From: Amphibacillus indicireducens
GTDB taxonomy: Bacteria; Bacillota; Bacilli; Bacillales; Amphibacillaceae
Assembly: GCF_039539605.1 (NCBI RefSeq)
Contig: NZ_BAABDL010000057.1
Span: 1 to 10,039 of the forward strand
Length of the DNA: 10,039 nt
Direction of reading: 5' to 3'
Every line of letters starts with the position of its first letter. Position 1 is the first letter of the stretch. Position numbers and translations under genes: made by a program. Shown piece by piece: positions 1 to 6,559 of the stretch. A model generated the notes under the pieces. That model saw only the letters and a list, made by a program, of their open reading frames with translations, did not search any database and was not told the DNA's origin.

Positions 1-63
1 TGATCAAAAAACATATTGTATTTTGAATTCATCCTCCAATTCAGTATCTTTTCATAGAACTTT
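1..63. other. Window edge downstream of the response regulator
   Basis: These 63 bases follow the stop codon of the response regulator. On the minus strand the +1 frame relative to that gene stays open from base 68 to the edge (about 22 codons), while the gene's own frame meets further stops. A GGAGG lies on the minus strand but directly abuts an ATG, so it is not a convincing start signal for a new gene. No terminator hairpin is visible. The stretch could be the continuation of a frameshifted regulator or the leader of a gene beyond the window. Confidence 0.4.
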
Positions 64-915
64 TTACACTACCGTAGCATCATCTTCTTTTTGAAAACTA
101 CTTTTCCTTTGATTTTGATAAAACGCTTTTTCTGTTAATTCCTGTTCTGCCTCACGAAAAGACTGTTGGAACTTATCTGGAGAATCAAACTTTTTAATGA
201 CATAATATCCAATAAGATCAGGAATTGATTCAATCTTATTTTTCAGCTCAAAGAAACGGTCACTTTCATGGAAAAAAACAATTGAATTTTTTGTGTTATA
301 TTGAAAATAGTCCATATAGGTATCGAATTGCAAAATGAATTGTTCCACTGTATGTGATCGATTTGAACTAAGTTTATCAATTTGATAAATCATATAATAA
401 GCTATTGAATTTAAAAAGTTAAAATCAGATGAAGGGTATTGTTGCTTAAGCTCAACTAAACTAACATCATTGATTAATTCTCTAATAATATACTTTTGCA
501 TCGTTCGTTCTTTTTGAGCTTCTGTTAGTTTCGTATTTCTCTTCCTATCCAACTTTTCAATTGTTTGTGTAATCGTATCAAAAAATTCAGATGGTTGAAC
601 GGGTTTTAATATATAGGTTATCGCATTCATTAATAATGCTTTTTTTAAATAATCATAGTCATCATGTCCACTAAAAAAAATAATTTCTATATCTTGATCA
701 TACTGTTTCGCATAGTCGGCTAATTCGATTCCAGTCATAAAAGGCATTTTGACATCCGTAATTAAAATATCAATCGGCTGTTGATCAAGTATCAATAAAC
801 CATCCTTACCGTTCGGTGCTTCAAATAGATTCAACTGATAGGGCATCTGTTTTAATAAATATTTTATGACATCTCTCTCTTGTTTTTCATCATCTAAAAT
901 CAAGAAGTTATACAT
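64..915 (-). CDS. YesN-like response regulator lacking its DNA-binding domain
   Basis: Cytoplasmic two-component response regulator, 283 residues. The receiver domain covers residues 1-120 and looks complete: acidic pair D8/D9, phospho-acceptor D54 in ITDVKMP, S82 in FFSGHDD and K104 in ILKPVQP. Residues 125-265 resemble the linker of YesN-type regulators, ending in the usual SF-x-EA-x-x-x-L pattern (QQSFREAEQELTEKAFY). YesN-type proteins then carry a C-terminal AraC-type helix-turn-helix of about 100 residues (B. subtilis YesN is about 368 residues). Here the protein stops at TAA (64-66) before any such domain. The start is sound: AGGAGG at 922-927 lies 6 bases before the ATG. The gene follows the catabolic operon terminator, so it is probably expressed separately. 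No histidine kinase is in the window. A 60-base sample at 241-300 is 28% GC, lower than samples from most neighbours. It may be a truncated or frameshifted gene, or a regulator that works without binding DNA. The receiver identity is firm; the functional state is uncertain. Confidence 0.85.
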   Translation of the reverse strand: MYNFLILDDEKQERDVIKYLLKQMPYQLNLFEAPNGKDGLLILDQQPIDILITDVKMPFMTGIELADYAKQYDQDIEIIFFSGHDDYDYLKKALLMNAITYILKPVQPSEFFDTITQTIEKLDRKRNTKLTEAQKERTMQKYIIRELINDVSLVELKQQYPSSDFNFLNSIAYYMIYQIDKLSSNRSHTVEQFILQFDTYMDYFQYNTKNSIVFFHESDRFFELKNKIESIPDLIGYYVIKKFDSPDKFQQSFREAEQELTEKAFYQNQRKSSFQKEDDATVV

Positions 916-960
916 TATATTCCTCCTAATAGTTTAGAATTTTTTGAAAATCCTTTTCTC

Positions 961-1018
961 AAAATAGAAAACGGACTTTATAGGGTTAGCATATTCAATA
1001 CCAACACATATAAAGCCC
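961..1018 (-). terminator. Rho-independent terminator of the catabolic operon
   Basis: Minus-strand RNA can pair GGGCUUUAUA (1018-1009) with UAUAAAGUCC (982-973). This gives ten pairs including one G-U. Inside that stem a second stem of about eight pairs forms (GUUGGUAU with AUGCUAAC), closed by a five-base loop. The run GTTTTCTATTTT (972-961) follows. On the plus strand the G-U becomes an A-C mismatch, so the element favours minus-strand transcripts. It sits 19 bases past the stop of the last catabolic gene and before the response regulator. Confidence 0.75.
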
Positions 1019-1036
1019 TCTACTTTTGTTACTTAA

Positions 1037-2005
1037 TTACGCCCACCACATATCTGCGGCTTCTTCTGAAATATTTATGCTTTTTAGATTTTGAACAGCT
1101 TTCTTAAAGCCCTCTTCTACAGACATGATTGGATCTTCGTGCTCGATACTAATCACGTAGTCGTAGCCGTATGTTCTAAGCGCGCTGATGATGTCGCTCC
1201 AAACTTGGATGCTATGACCGTAGCCGACAGAGCGGAATGTCCATGCACGTGTTTGCACGTGATCATATGGTTGCATATCCGTTAAGCCGTACATGTTGAC
1301 ATTATCCTGATCGATGTACGTATCTTTTGCGTGGAAATGGTGGATTGCTCCGGCTTTTCCTAAGATTTTAACGGCTGCGACTGGGTCAATGCCTTGCCAC
1401 CATAAGTGACTTGGGTCTAAGTTTGCACCGATCGCTGGTCCAGTTGCTTCGCGTAATTTCAACATTGTATATGGTGTATGGACGAGAAAACCAGCGTGTA
1501 ATTCAATTCCGATTTTCACATTGTTTTCTTCAGCAAGATCGTTAATTTCTTTCCAGTAAGGGATCAATTTGTTTTCCCATTGCCAGTGTAAAATGTCACT
1601 GTACTCGTTTGGCCATGGCGTAACCGGCCAGTTTGGCTGCTTAGCATCTTCACTGTCTCCTGCGGTTCCCGAAAATGTATTCACAACTGGGACACCCATT
1701 AAGCCAGCTAATTTAATTGTTTTTCGTAAAACTTCGTCCGATCGACGTGCATAGTCTTGATCTGGTGAAATCGGGTTGTCGTGACAACTAAATGCACTAA
1801 TTGTCAATCCACGTTCCTTCACTTTAGCTAAATATGCCTCTCGTTCAGATTCACTTGCTAGTAATTGATCAAGTTTAGCATGTGCGTCGCCAGGGTTACC
1901 ACCCGTTCCAATTTCAACCGCATCAAGTCCTGCATCACTCACATAATCAAGCATTTCTTCAAATGATTTTTCACCAAATAGTACGGTAAATACACCTAGT
2001 TTCAT
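1037..2005 (-). CDS. Sugar (phosphate) isomerase/epimerase, YcjR/IolE-like TIM barrel
   Basis: Probable metal-dependent sugar isomerase or epimerase of the xylose-isomerase-like TIM-barrel (AP endonuclease 2) superfamily, cytoplasmic, 322 residues. Candidate metal ligands lie in the expected strand-end motifs: E168 in GIELH, D197 and H200 in NLDPSH, H225 in HFHAKD and E288 in SIEHED. A tryptophan-rich insertion at 125-151 (PNWPVTPWPNEY, then HWQWE and PYW) and the LWWQG motif at 201-205 mark a long-form member rather than plain IolE. It is the last gene of the five-gene operon, 24 bases after the second oxidoreductase, with AGGAGG 8 bases before its ATG, and it ends at a strong terminator. 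YcjR of E. coli, a 3-keto-glycoside epimerase in a cluster with a Gfo/Idh enzyme and an ABC importer, is a reasonable functional model. The actual substrate cannot be read from the sequence. Fold and superfamily are confident, reaction is inferred. Confidence 0.85.
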   Translation of the reverse strand: MKLGVFTVLFGEKSFEEMLDYVSDAGLDAVEIGTGGNPGDAHAKLDQLLASESEREAYLAKVKERGLTISAFSCHDNPISPDQDYARRSDEVLRKTIKLAGLMGVPVVNTFSGTAGDSEDAKQPNWPVTPWPNEYSDILHWQWENKLIPYWKEINDLAEENNVKIGIELHAGFLVHTPYTMLKLREATGPAIGANLDPSHLWWQGIDPVAAVKILGKAGAIHHFHAKDTYIDQDNVNMYGLTDMQPYDHVQTRAWTFRSVGYGHSIQVWSDIISALRTYGYDYVISIEHEDPIMSVEEGFKKAVQNLKSINISEEAADMWWA

Positions 2006-2029
2006 TAATAATTCCTCCTAAAAAATTGA

Positions 2030-3058
2030 TTAATTAATTTTGACTCGCTTGCCTGTTTCGCTCGATTCCAGAGCTGCGAGAATAATATTTAATGATTTTA
2101 GTCCTTCTTCGCCAGTAATGAGTGGGTCACGATCATTTTGAATGGCATTAACAAAGTGGTCAACAACATGTGAGCTTGTTTGGCCACCTGCATCGTTTGA
2201 TTGAATTTGGCCGAGTTCATAATTCACTTTTCGTCCATCGGTATAATTAGCAATCAAGCTGTATTTGGGATCATCTTCTAGTCTTAATGTTCCCTTTTCG
2301 CCATAAATAACGGTTGAATTATCTTCATTTGTGTTATAAGCCCAGCTTGCTGTTAGCGTTCCGATAACGCCAGATTCACTTTTTAGTAAGCAAACCGCAT
2401 TATCATCTACGTTCGAATCGTCTTTTGCATTCGTTTCGACCATTGCTGCAACTTCAGTAAATTCTTCACCTAAAACATAGCGGATCACATCTGATTTATG
2501 AACACCTAAATCGCCCATTGCACCAATAAATGCTTCGTCTTTTTTGAAAAACCAGCTTTCTTTTCCATCAATACTCCAGCCTTCTGGACCACCGTGGCCA
2601 AATGCTGTTCTAAAGCTATAAATTTTACCGAGTTCACCAGCTTCAATTAACTCTTTTGCCTTTTGGTGTGACGCAACGAAGCGTTGGTTATGAGCGATCA
2701 TCAGTTGACGATCATTTACTTTTGCTGCTTCAATCATTGCCAAGCCTTCTTCATATGAAGTCGCCATCGGTTTTTCACAAAGGACGTGTGCTCCTGCTTC
2801 TAACGCTGCGATTGATACCGGTGCATGTAAATAGTTTGGTAAACAAACACTAACGATATCTGGCTTAACTTGCTCTAGTAACGCTTGATAATCTGTAAAA
2901 GCTTCTGCACCATATTGTTCAGCAGTTTCCTTCACACGTTCTGGTACGATATCACAAACAGCAACAATTTCAACATTTGGATTTGCCTGATATTCAAGCA
3001 AATGGCGAAATCTTGCAATACTCCCACATCCGATAACTGCTACACGATATTTTTTCAT
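2030..3058 (-). CDS. Gfo/Idh/MocA-family NAD(P)-dependent oxidoreductase (second copy)
   Basis: Cytoplasmic sugar dehydrogenase of 342 residues, normal for the family. An N-terminal Rossmann domain (1-120) has the dinucleotide motif GCGSIA at 10-15 and acidic D36 at the end of the second strand, which usually favours NAD. The EKP signature is at 95-97. The C-terminal alpha/beta domain holds the catalytic-type motif D183-LGV-H187, following an LCEKPM loop that binds the nicotinamide side. Family members oxidise or reduce a sugar or cyclitol hydroxyl, often at C3 of a glycoside or in inositols. Its ATG directly follows the TAA of the upstream TIM-barrel gene with no spacing, and a GAGG lies inside that gene's end, so translation is probably coupled. 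It is clearly distinct from the first oxidoreductase of the same operon (DLGVHKSD against DQAIHTMD), so the pair probably acts on different intermediates or in opposite directions. The substrate is unknown. Confidence 0.88.
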   Translation of the reverse strand: MKKYRVAVIGCGSIARFRHLLEYQANPNVEIVAVCDIVPERVKETAEQYGAEAFTDYQALLEQVKPDIVSVCLPNYLHAPVSIAALEAGAHVLCEKPMATSYEEGLAMIEAAKVNDRQLMIAHNQRFVASHQKAKELIEAGELGKIYSFRTAFGHGGPEGWSIDGKESWFFKKDEAFIGAMGDLGVHKSDVIRYVLGEEFTEVAAMVETNAKDDSNVDDNAVCLLKSESGVIGTLTASWAYNTNEDNSTVIYGEKGTLRLEDDPKYSLIANYTDGRKVNYELGQIQSNDAGGQTSSHVVDHFVNAIQNDRDPLITGEEGLKSLNIILAALESSETGKRVKIN

Positions 3059-3808
3059 TTAAACGATTCCTCTTTTCTCTAAATAGTGATAACTGATTTG
3101 AATACTTTCTAATGGATCAATTCGACTCTCATCTTGCTCAACAATCCACCAATCTGGTGTTCCTGTTGCTAAAATTGCATCTAAATCTAGCCCACCAGTC
3201 CCTAGCTCAGCAAAAAATTGTTCATCATCTGTCGTCATATCTTTCAAATGAATTAGTGCTGTGCGATCTTGATAGCGTTTGATCCATTCAAGTGGATCTT
3301 CACCAGCTTTTTGAAGCCAATAAAGGTCAAGTTCTGCTTTTAAATACTCCGCTGGCACTTGATCGTAAAGATAAGCTAAAACAGTTTGTCCATTTGGCAT
3401 CTGCTCTAATTCAAAATCATGATTGTGGTAGCAAAGCTCTAATCCAGCTGCCTTCAGCTGTTTACCAACCTGAATTAAAAGTTGAGCCAGTTCTTGATAA
3501 GAATCCGGGTGACGATCTTCAGGTAAAACAAATGGACAGACGACGAATTGATTTCCTAAGATTTTTTGATCCGCAATTACTTGATCAAGATTATTGCTTA
3601 ACTCTTCAATTGAGACGTGATTACCAGCCACCTTCAGATCTAGTCGATCAAGGGTTGCTCTTAATTCGCGTACAGTGAGATCGCCGTAACCAGCAAGCTC
3701 AACACCGTGATAACCAATTTTGGCGACACGTTCTAATGTACCGACAAAATCATTTGCTAATGCATCCCTTAATGTAAACAACTGAACTGCTACAGGTCTT
3801 CGTGTCAT
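3059..3808 (-). CDS. Small sugar isomerase/epimerase TIM barrel (IolE-like)
   Basis: Xylose-isomerase-like TIM barrel of the sugar phosphate isomerase/epimerase superfamily, 249 residues from the chosen start, soluble. Motifs, numbered from the longer GTG form: HNHDFE at 131-136, ELDLYW at 162-167, HLKDM at 190-194, AELGTGGLD at 203-211 and VEQDE at 226-230. E162, H190 and E227 are likely metal ligands. The HNHDFE and ELGxGxxD signatures are typical of short members found beside Gfo/Idh and ThuA genes. Two starts compete: GTG at 3817 overlaps the ThuA stop by four bases and has GAGG 5 bases away, while ATG at 3808 has AAGGGGTGA at 5 bases, exactly as thuA has. I prefer 3808, which also gives the family-like N-terminus MTRRPVAVQLFTLRD. 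Its stop touches the ATG of the next gene. Likely reaction: isomerisation, epimerisation or dehydration of a keto-sugar. This is inferred from family and context. Confidence 0.85.
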   Translation of the reverse strand: MTRRPVAVQLFTLRDALANDFVGTLERVAKIGYHGVELAGYGDLTVRELRATLDRLDLKVAGNHVSIEELSNNLDQVIADQKILGNQFVVCPFVLPEDRHPDSYQELAQLLIQVGKQLKAAGLELCYHNHDFELEQMPNGQTVLAYLYDQVPAEYLKAELDLYWLQKAGEDPLEWIKRYQDRTALIHLKDMTTDDEQFFAELGTGGLDLDAILATGTPDWWIVEQDESRIDPLESIQISYHYLEKRGIV

Positions 3809-3813
3809 CTCAT

Positions 3814-3822
3814 TCACCCCTT
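3814..3822 (-). promoter_or_regulatory. Ribosome site deciding the start of the small TIM-barrel gene
   Basis: Minus strand AAGGGGTGA ends 5 bases before the ATG at 3808. The same nine bases with the same 5-base spacing precede the ATG of the ThuA-like gene (4542-4550). The GTG at 3817-3815 is embedded in this sequence, which argues that it is part of the ribosome site rather than the start. Confidence 0.55.
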
Positions 3823-4536
3823 CCTCGATATCGATTCGATCGGTTCAACATGACCATATTGATGCTCTGGGGCACCTGGTGAGGCTGCCCATAAGACTGC
3901 ATTTCGAATCACTTTTTGGATATTTTCATTATGATAGGTCGGATATGTTTCATGACCAGGACGGAAATAAAAGATCTTGCCTTTTCCTCGTCGATAAGTG
4001 GCACCACTTCTGAAAACTTCGCCACCTTCAAACCAGCTAATAAAAACTAACTCCTCTGGTGTTGGCACATCAAAGTGCTCACCATACATTTCCTCTTGCT
4101 CAAGCTCAAAATATGAATCAAGCCCCGCAACAATTGGGTGACTCGGATCAACAACCCATAATCGTTCACGCTCACCGACTTCACGCCACTTTAAATCACA
4201 GCCTGTTCCCATTAATTGTTTGAAAATTTTCGAAAAATGACCTGAGTGGAGCACGATCAAACCCATTCCAGCTAAAACACGTTGATGAACTTTATCAACA
4301 ATTGCTTGCTCAACTTCATCATGCGCCAAGTGTCCCCACCACAGCAGCACATCAGCCTCTGCTAAGACTTGATCCGTTAGACCATGTTCCGGTTCATCTA
4401 AAGTAGCTGTTGTCACATCATGCCCAGCTTCACGCAAAAATTCAGCAATCGCACCATGAATCCCTTTTGGATAGATTTCAGCCACTCGTGGATTCAATTT
4501 TTCATGACGATTCTCGTTCCAAATAACGATATTCAT
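3814..4536 (-). CDS. ThuA-like protein (trehalose utilisation family)
   Basis: ThuA-family protein of 240 residues with a class I glutamine-amidotransferase-like fold but no visible amidotransferase cysteine nucleophile. Conserved-looking motifs are WWGHLAHDE (66-74), IVLHSGHFSK (94-103), EEMYGEHFDVP (148-158) and FRPGHETYPTYHN (191-203). The many histidines and glutamates in these loops suggest a metal or sugar site. In Sinorhizobium meliloti, thuA and thuB (a Gfo/Idh enzyme) are needed for trehalose use through a 3-keto intermediate, but the exact step done by ThuA is not well defined. Here it lies 13 bases after a Gfo/Idh gene and overlaps or nearly touches a TIM-barrel gene, so it is part of the same pathway. 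Start: ATG with AAGGGGTGA 5 bases upstream, overlapping the stop region of the preceding gene. Family assignment is firm. A trehalose substrate is not shown. Confidence 0.88.
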   Translation of the reverse strand: MNIVIWNENRHEKLNPRVAEIYPKGIHGAIAEFLREAGHDVTTATLDEPEHGLTDQVLAEADVLLWWGHLAHDEVEQAIVDKVHQRVLAGMGLIVLHSGHFSKIFKQLMGTGCDLKWREVGERERLWVVDPSHPIVAGLDSYFELEQEEMYGEHFDVPTPEELVFISWFEGGEVFRSGATYRRGKGKIFYFRPGHETYPTYHNENIQKVIRNAVLWAASPGAPEHQYGHVEPIESISRKG

Positions 4537-4549
4537 TTATGTCACCCCT

Positions 4550-5581
4550 TTAGTTAAAATTTACGCGACGTTTTTCATGACCTGATTGATAAATCGCATT
4601 GATCATTTCTTGTGTCTTCAGTGCTTCTTCTGCGGGTATATCTAATTCAGCTTTGCCTTGTAGCGTATCGTAAAAATTATTGATTTGCTTAACATGACTA
4701 ACGCCCCAATAGCCTTTCACACCATCTTCATAAGTAAATGTCTCTAGCGGGTTATTGTCAGCAATAAAAACTTGACCATTATTTAAAGTAACTGTCGCCT
4801 GATCAGCGACCATTTTAGCAATTCCTTTTTCACAATGGAGTTCAATCTCAACAGGTGCGTCATACGTATAGTAATTAATCGCATGAAAGGCTGTCACAAC
4901 ACCATTTTGGTAAGCAATCACACCTTCAGCTGCATCCTCTACTTCAATAATCTCATGTGCGCGGTTACTAATTGTCGCATCGACGTACTTTAAATCACTG
5001 TTGACAAACCAACGCATCAAGTCCATCGTATGAATCGCTTGGTCAATCACGACCCCGCCACCTTCTTTATCCCAAGTTCCTTTCCAATCGCTCTTTTGGT
5101 AGTATTCATCTGAACGATCCCATGTAACTGAAAGTTTTCCTGACTTAATTGCCCCTAAGTCGCCACTTTCAATCATTTTCTTAATTAATTGCGAACCTGG
5201 GTTGTAACGATTTTGAAAAATAACGCCTAAAGTGACGTCTGCTTCATTGGCTGCTTCAATCATATCTACAGCATCCTGATAATGAATCGCCATCGGTTTT
5301 TCTGTTAAAACATGAAGCCCTTTTTTAGTTGCTTCAATCGTAACTGGCGCATGAAGGTGATGCGGTAATGCAATATGAATCACATCTAGATTTTCTTGTT
5401 CAAACATTTCCAAATAGTCATAATATGCACGACACTGGTAAAGTTCAGCCTTCTGATCTGCGCGATCTTCTTTCACATCACAAACTGCAACTAATTCCGC
5501 ATCCTCACGCGCAACAACAGAAGCTGCATGCATCGGGAAAACATTCCCACAACCAATCATTCCAACTCTCAATTGAGTCAT
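4550..5581 (-). CDS. Gfo/Idh/MocA-family NAD(P)-dependent oxidoreductase (first gene of operon)
   Basis: Cytoplasmic dehydrogenase of 343 residues. The Rossmann motif GCGN is at 10-13 with D35 at the end of the second strand, LTEKPMA is at 92-98 with EKP at 94-96, and the C-terminal catalytic-type motif is D180-QAI-H184 inside GGGVVIDQAIHTMD. W154, W166 and W170 cluster in the substrate-facing segment. Family members transfer hydride between NAD(P) and a sugar, glycoside or cyclitol hydroxyl. As first gene of a five-gene operon with ThuA, two isomerase-type TIM barrels and a second Gfo/Idh enzyme, it is the best candidate for the entry oxidation step, like ThuB, but this is inference. Start: ATG with AAGGAG 7 bases upstream. 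It is divergent from the AraC-family regulator, with overlapping promoters and a cre-like site in the 146-base gap, so control by that regulator and by catabolite repression is likely. Confidence 0.88.
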   Translation of the reverse strand: MTQLRVGMIGCGNVFPMHAASVVAREDAELVAVCDVKEDRADQKAELYQCRAYYDYLEMFEQENLDVIHIALPHHLHAPVTIEATKKGLHVLTEKPMAIHYQDAVDMIEAANEADVTLGVIFQNRYNPGSQLIKKMIESGDLGAIKSGKLSVTWDRSDEYYQKSDWKGTWDKEGGGVVIDQAIHTMDLMRWFVNSDLKYVDATISNRAHEIIEVEDAAEGVIAYQNGVVTAFHAINYYTYDAPVEIELHCEKGIAKMVADQATVTLNNGQVFIADNNPLETFTYEDGVKGYWGVSHVKQINNFYDTLQGKAELDIPAEEALKTQEMINAIYQSGHEKRRVNFN

Positions 5582-5597
5582 ATTAATCTCTCCTTTA

Positions 5598-5611
5598 TAA
5601 TAACGCTTTCA
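5598..5611 (-). promoter_or_regulatory. cre-like catabolite operator in the catabolic operon leader
   Basis: Minus strand TGAAAGCGTTATTA fits the CcpA site consensus TGNAARCGNWWWCA at 13 of 14 positions. It lies between the predicted promoter (5639-5667) and the ribosome site, a roadblock-type position. A related LacI-family repressor could also use it. Confidence 0.55.
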
Positions 5612-5625
5612 AGTAGACAATTTAA

Positions 5626-5654
5626 TTGATTACTTTTCTATATACTAATATAAT
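5626..5654 (+). promoter_or_regulatory. Sigma-A-type promoter of the AraC-family regulator
   Basis: TTGATT (5626-5631), a 17-base spacer, and a perfect TATAAT (5649-5654) point toward the regulator gene. Predicted transcription start is near 5661, leaving a leader of about 67 bases. It overlaps the opposing catabolic promoter. Confidence 0.6.
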
Positions 5655-5667
5655 AACGTCAGATCAA
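5639..5667 (-). promoter_or_regulatory. Putative promoter of the five-gene catabolic operon
   Basis: Minus strand TTGATC (5667-5662), a 17-base spacer and TATATA (5644-5639). The -10 box matches only partly, as expected for a promoter that needs an activator. It lies across the divergent promoter of the regulator gene. Confidence 0.45.
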
Positions 5668-5713
5668 CAAAATAAATATAGATAATTTTATGAAAACATC
5701 TACTATTTTGCTA

Positions 5714-5719
5714 AAGGAG
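5714..5719 (+). promoter_or_regulatory. Ribosome site supporting a TTG start
   Basis: AAGGAG lies 8 bases before TTG at 5728-5730. The reading frame upstream has no ATG or GTG before the in-frame TAA at 5683-5685, so TTG is the only well-placed start for the AraC-family gene. Confidence 0.7.
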
Positions 5720-5727
5720 TTTTTATC

Positions 5728-6492
5728 TTGTGGATTGGACACTGTAATTATTCGTATCACTTAGAAGGCTACGAAGATATTCGGCATCAGAGCTACGATT
5801 CTTTTCTAATGCGACTCCAAACAGAAGGATTAGCCGAGGCGACAATTGAAGATCAACACTTCGCACTAGAGTACGGTGATATTATCCTAGTCCCTTCAGG
5901 ATGCTATTATCATTTAAAAGTGCATCCTGATACACCGAGTGGTGATTTTCACATTTTTGCTAATGGTGATTGGATTGATCAATGGTGGACTGAATTAAAC
6001 CAACCTTTTCATGTTAAAGTGAGTGATGCTAGACAAATGACAACGTTGTGGAATTTTCTCTCAACTGAAACAAGACGTCCACCAACAGAGCAAAATCATG
6101 AATTAATCGGCTACTTTTTCAAAAGTATTTGTTTATTAATTAAACAAGAGACAATAGCTCGTTCAGCAAAAAAACGCCCCTTTGTTGTGACTGAGATGAT
6201 GCGCTATATCGAAGAGCATGCGCTTGATACATTTATGATTGAGGAGGTTGCTAGGAGTGTTGACCTGAGTGTGTCTAGATCGGTTCACCTGTTTAAGGAA
6301 TATACCGGAAAGACGATGATTGAATACGCGCATGATATTCGATTAACTGCAGCAATTAGTCAAATGAAATATACAAATATGACACTTGATCACATTGCTG
6401 AAAACTGTGGTTTTGGTAATTATCCATACTTTCATCGCGTTTTCAAAAAAGCATATGGACAAGCGCCTGGTCAATACCGACGATCACTGTAA
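5728..6492 (+). CDS. AraC-family transcriptional regulator with cupin sensor domain
   Basis: DNA-binding regulator of 254 residues. The N-terminal half is a cupin-type sugar-sensing domain of the AraC-binding kind: LEYGDIILVPSGCYYHLKV around 47-65 is the typical strand-turn-strand, followed by DFHIFANG at 73-80. The C-terminal domain (about 152-254) has two helix-turn-helix motifs: the first at about 168-200 (FMIEEVARSVDLSVSRSVHLFK), the second at about 219-250 with the signature DHIAENCGFGNYPYFHRVFK and ending GQAPGQYRR. Translation starts at TTG with a strong AAGGAG, which may keep its level low. It is the only plus-strand gene and lies head to head with the catabolic operon, so it most likely activates that operon in response to the sugar or an intermediate. 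It may act on the importer promoter too. It ends 20 bases before the terminator of the convergent permease gene. A cytoplasmic sensor of this kind is independent of the two-component regulator at the left edge. Confidence 0.9.
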   Translation: MWIGHCNYSYHLEGYEDIRHQSYDSFLMRLQTEGLAEATIEDQHFALEYGDIILVPSGCYYHLKVHPDTPSGDFHIFANGDWIDQWWTELNQPFHVKVSDARQMTTLWNFLSTETRRPPTEQNHELIGYFFKSICLLIKQETIARSAKKRPFVVTEMMRYIEEHALDTFMIEEVARSVDLSVSRSVHLFKEYTGKTMIEYAHDIRLTAAISQMKYTNMTLDHIAENCGFGNYPYFHRVFKKAYGQAPGQYRRSL

Positions 6493-6511
6493 CACATCCA
6501 TTTCACAATGT

Positions 6512-6548
6512 GACAAAGAAAAAGGCCTTACTTATTTAAAGTGAGGCC
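6512..6548 (-). terminator. Terminator of the importer operon
   Basis: Inverted repeat GGCCTTACTT (6524-6533) and AAGTGAGGCC (6539-6548) around a five-base loop. On the minus strand the stem is followed by TTTTTCTTTGT (6523-6513), a good U-tract for the permease transcript. On the plus strand the one imperfect pair becomes U-G, so the hairpin may also stop the AraC transcript, but no U-tract follows there. Confidence 0.8.
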
Positions 6549-6559
6549 AGATCATTCAC

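Noticed and set aside
9..32. Possible start of another gene on the minus strand (ATG next to GGAGG)
   Set aside because: GGAGG abuts the ATG with no spacing, and the next ATG is about 18 bases away, so neither start is supported; the open frame is treated as a possible continuation of the response regulator instead.
3292..3678. 128-codon plus-strand reading frame
   Set aside because: It lies wholly antisense to the small TIM-barrel gene, has no ribosome site and its translation resembles no protein family; the opposite strand has clear motifs.
5569..5578. Palindrome CTCAATTGAG, partly shared with the importer promoter region
   Set aside because: It is made by the first codons of the oxidoreductase gene, and ten bases of similarity are likely chance.
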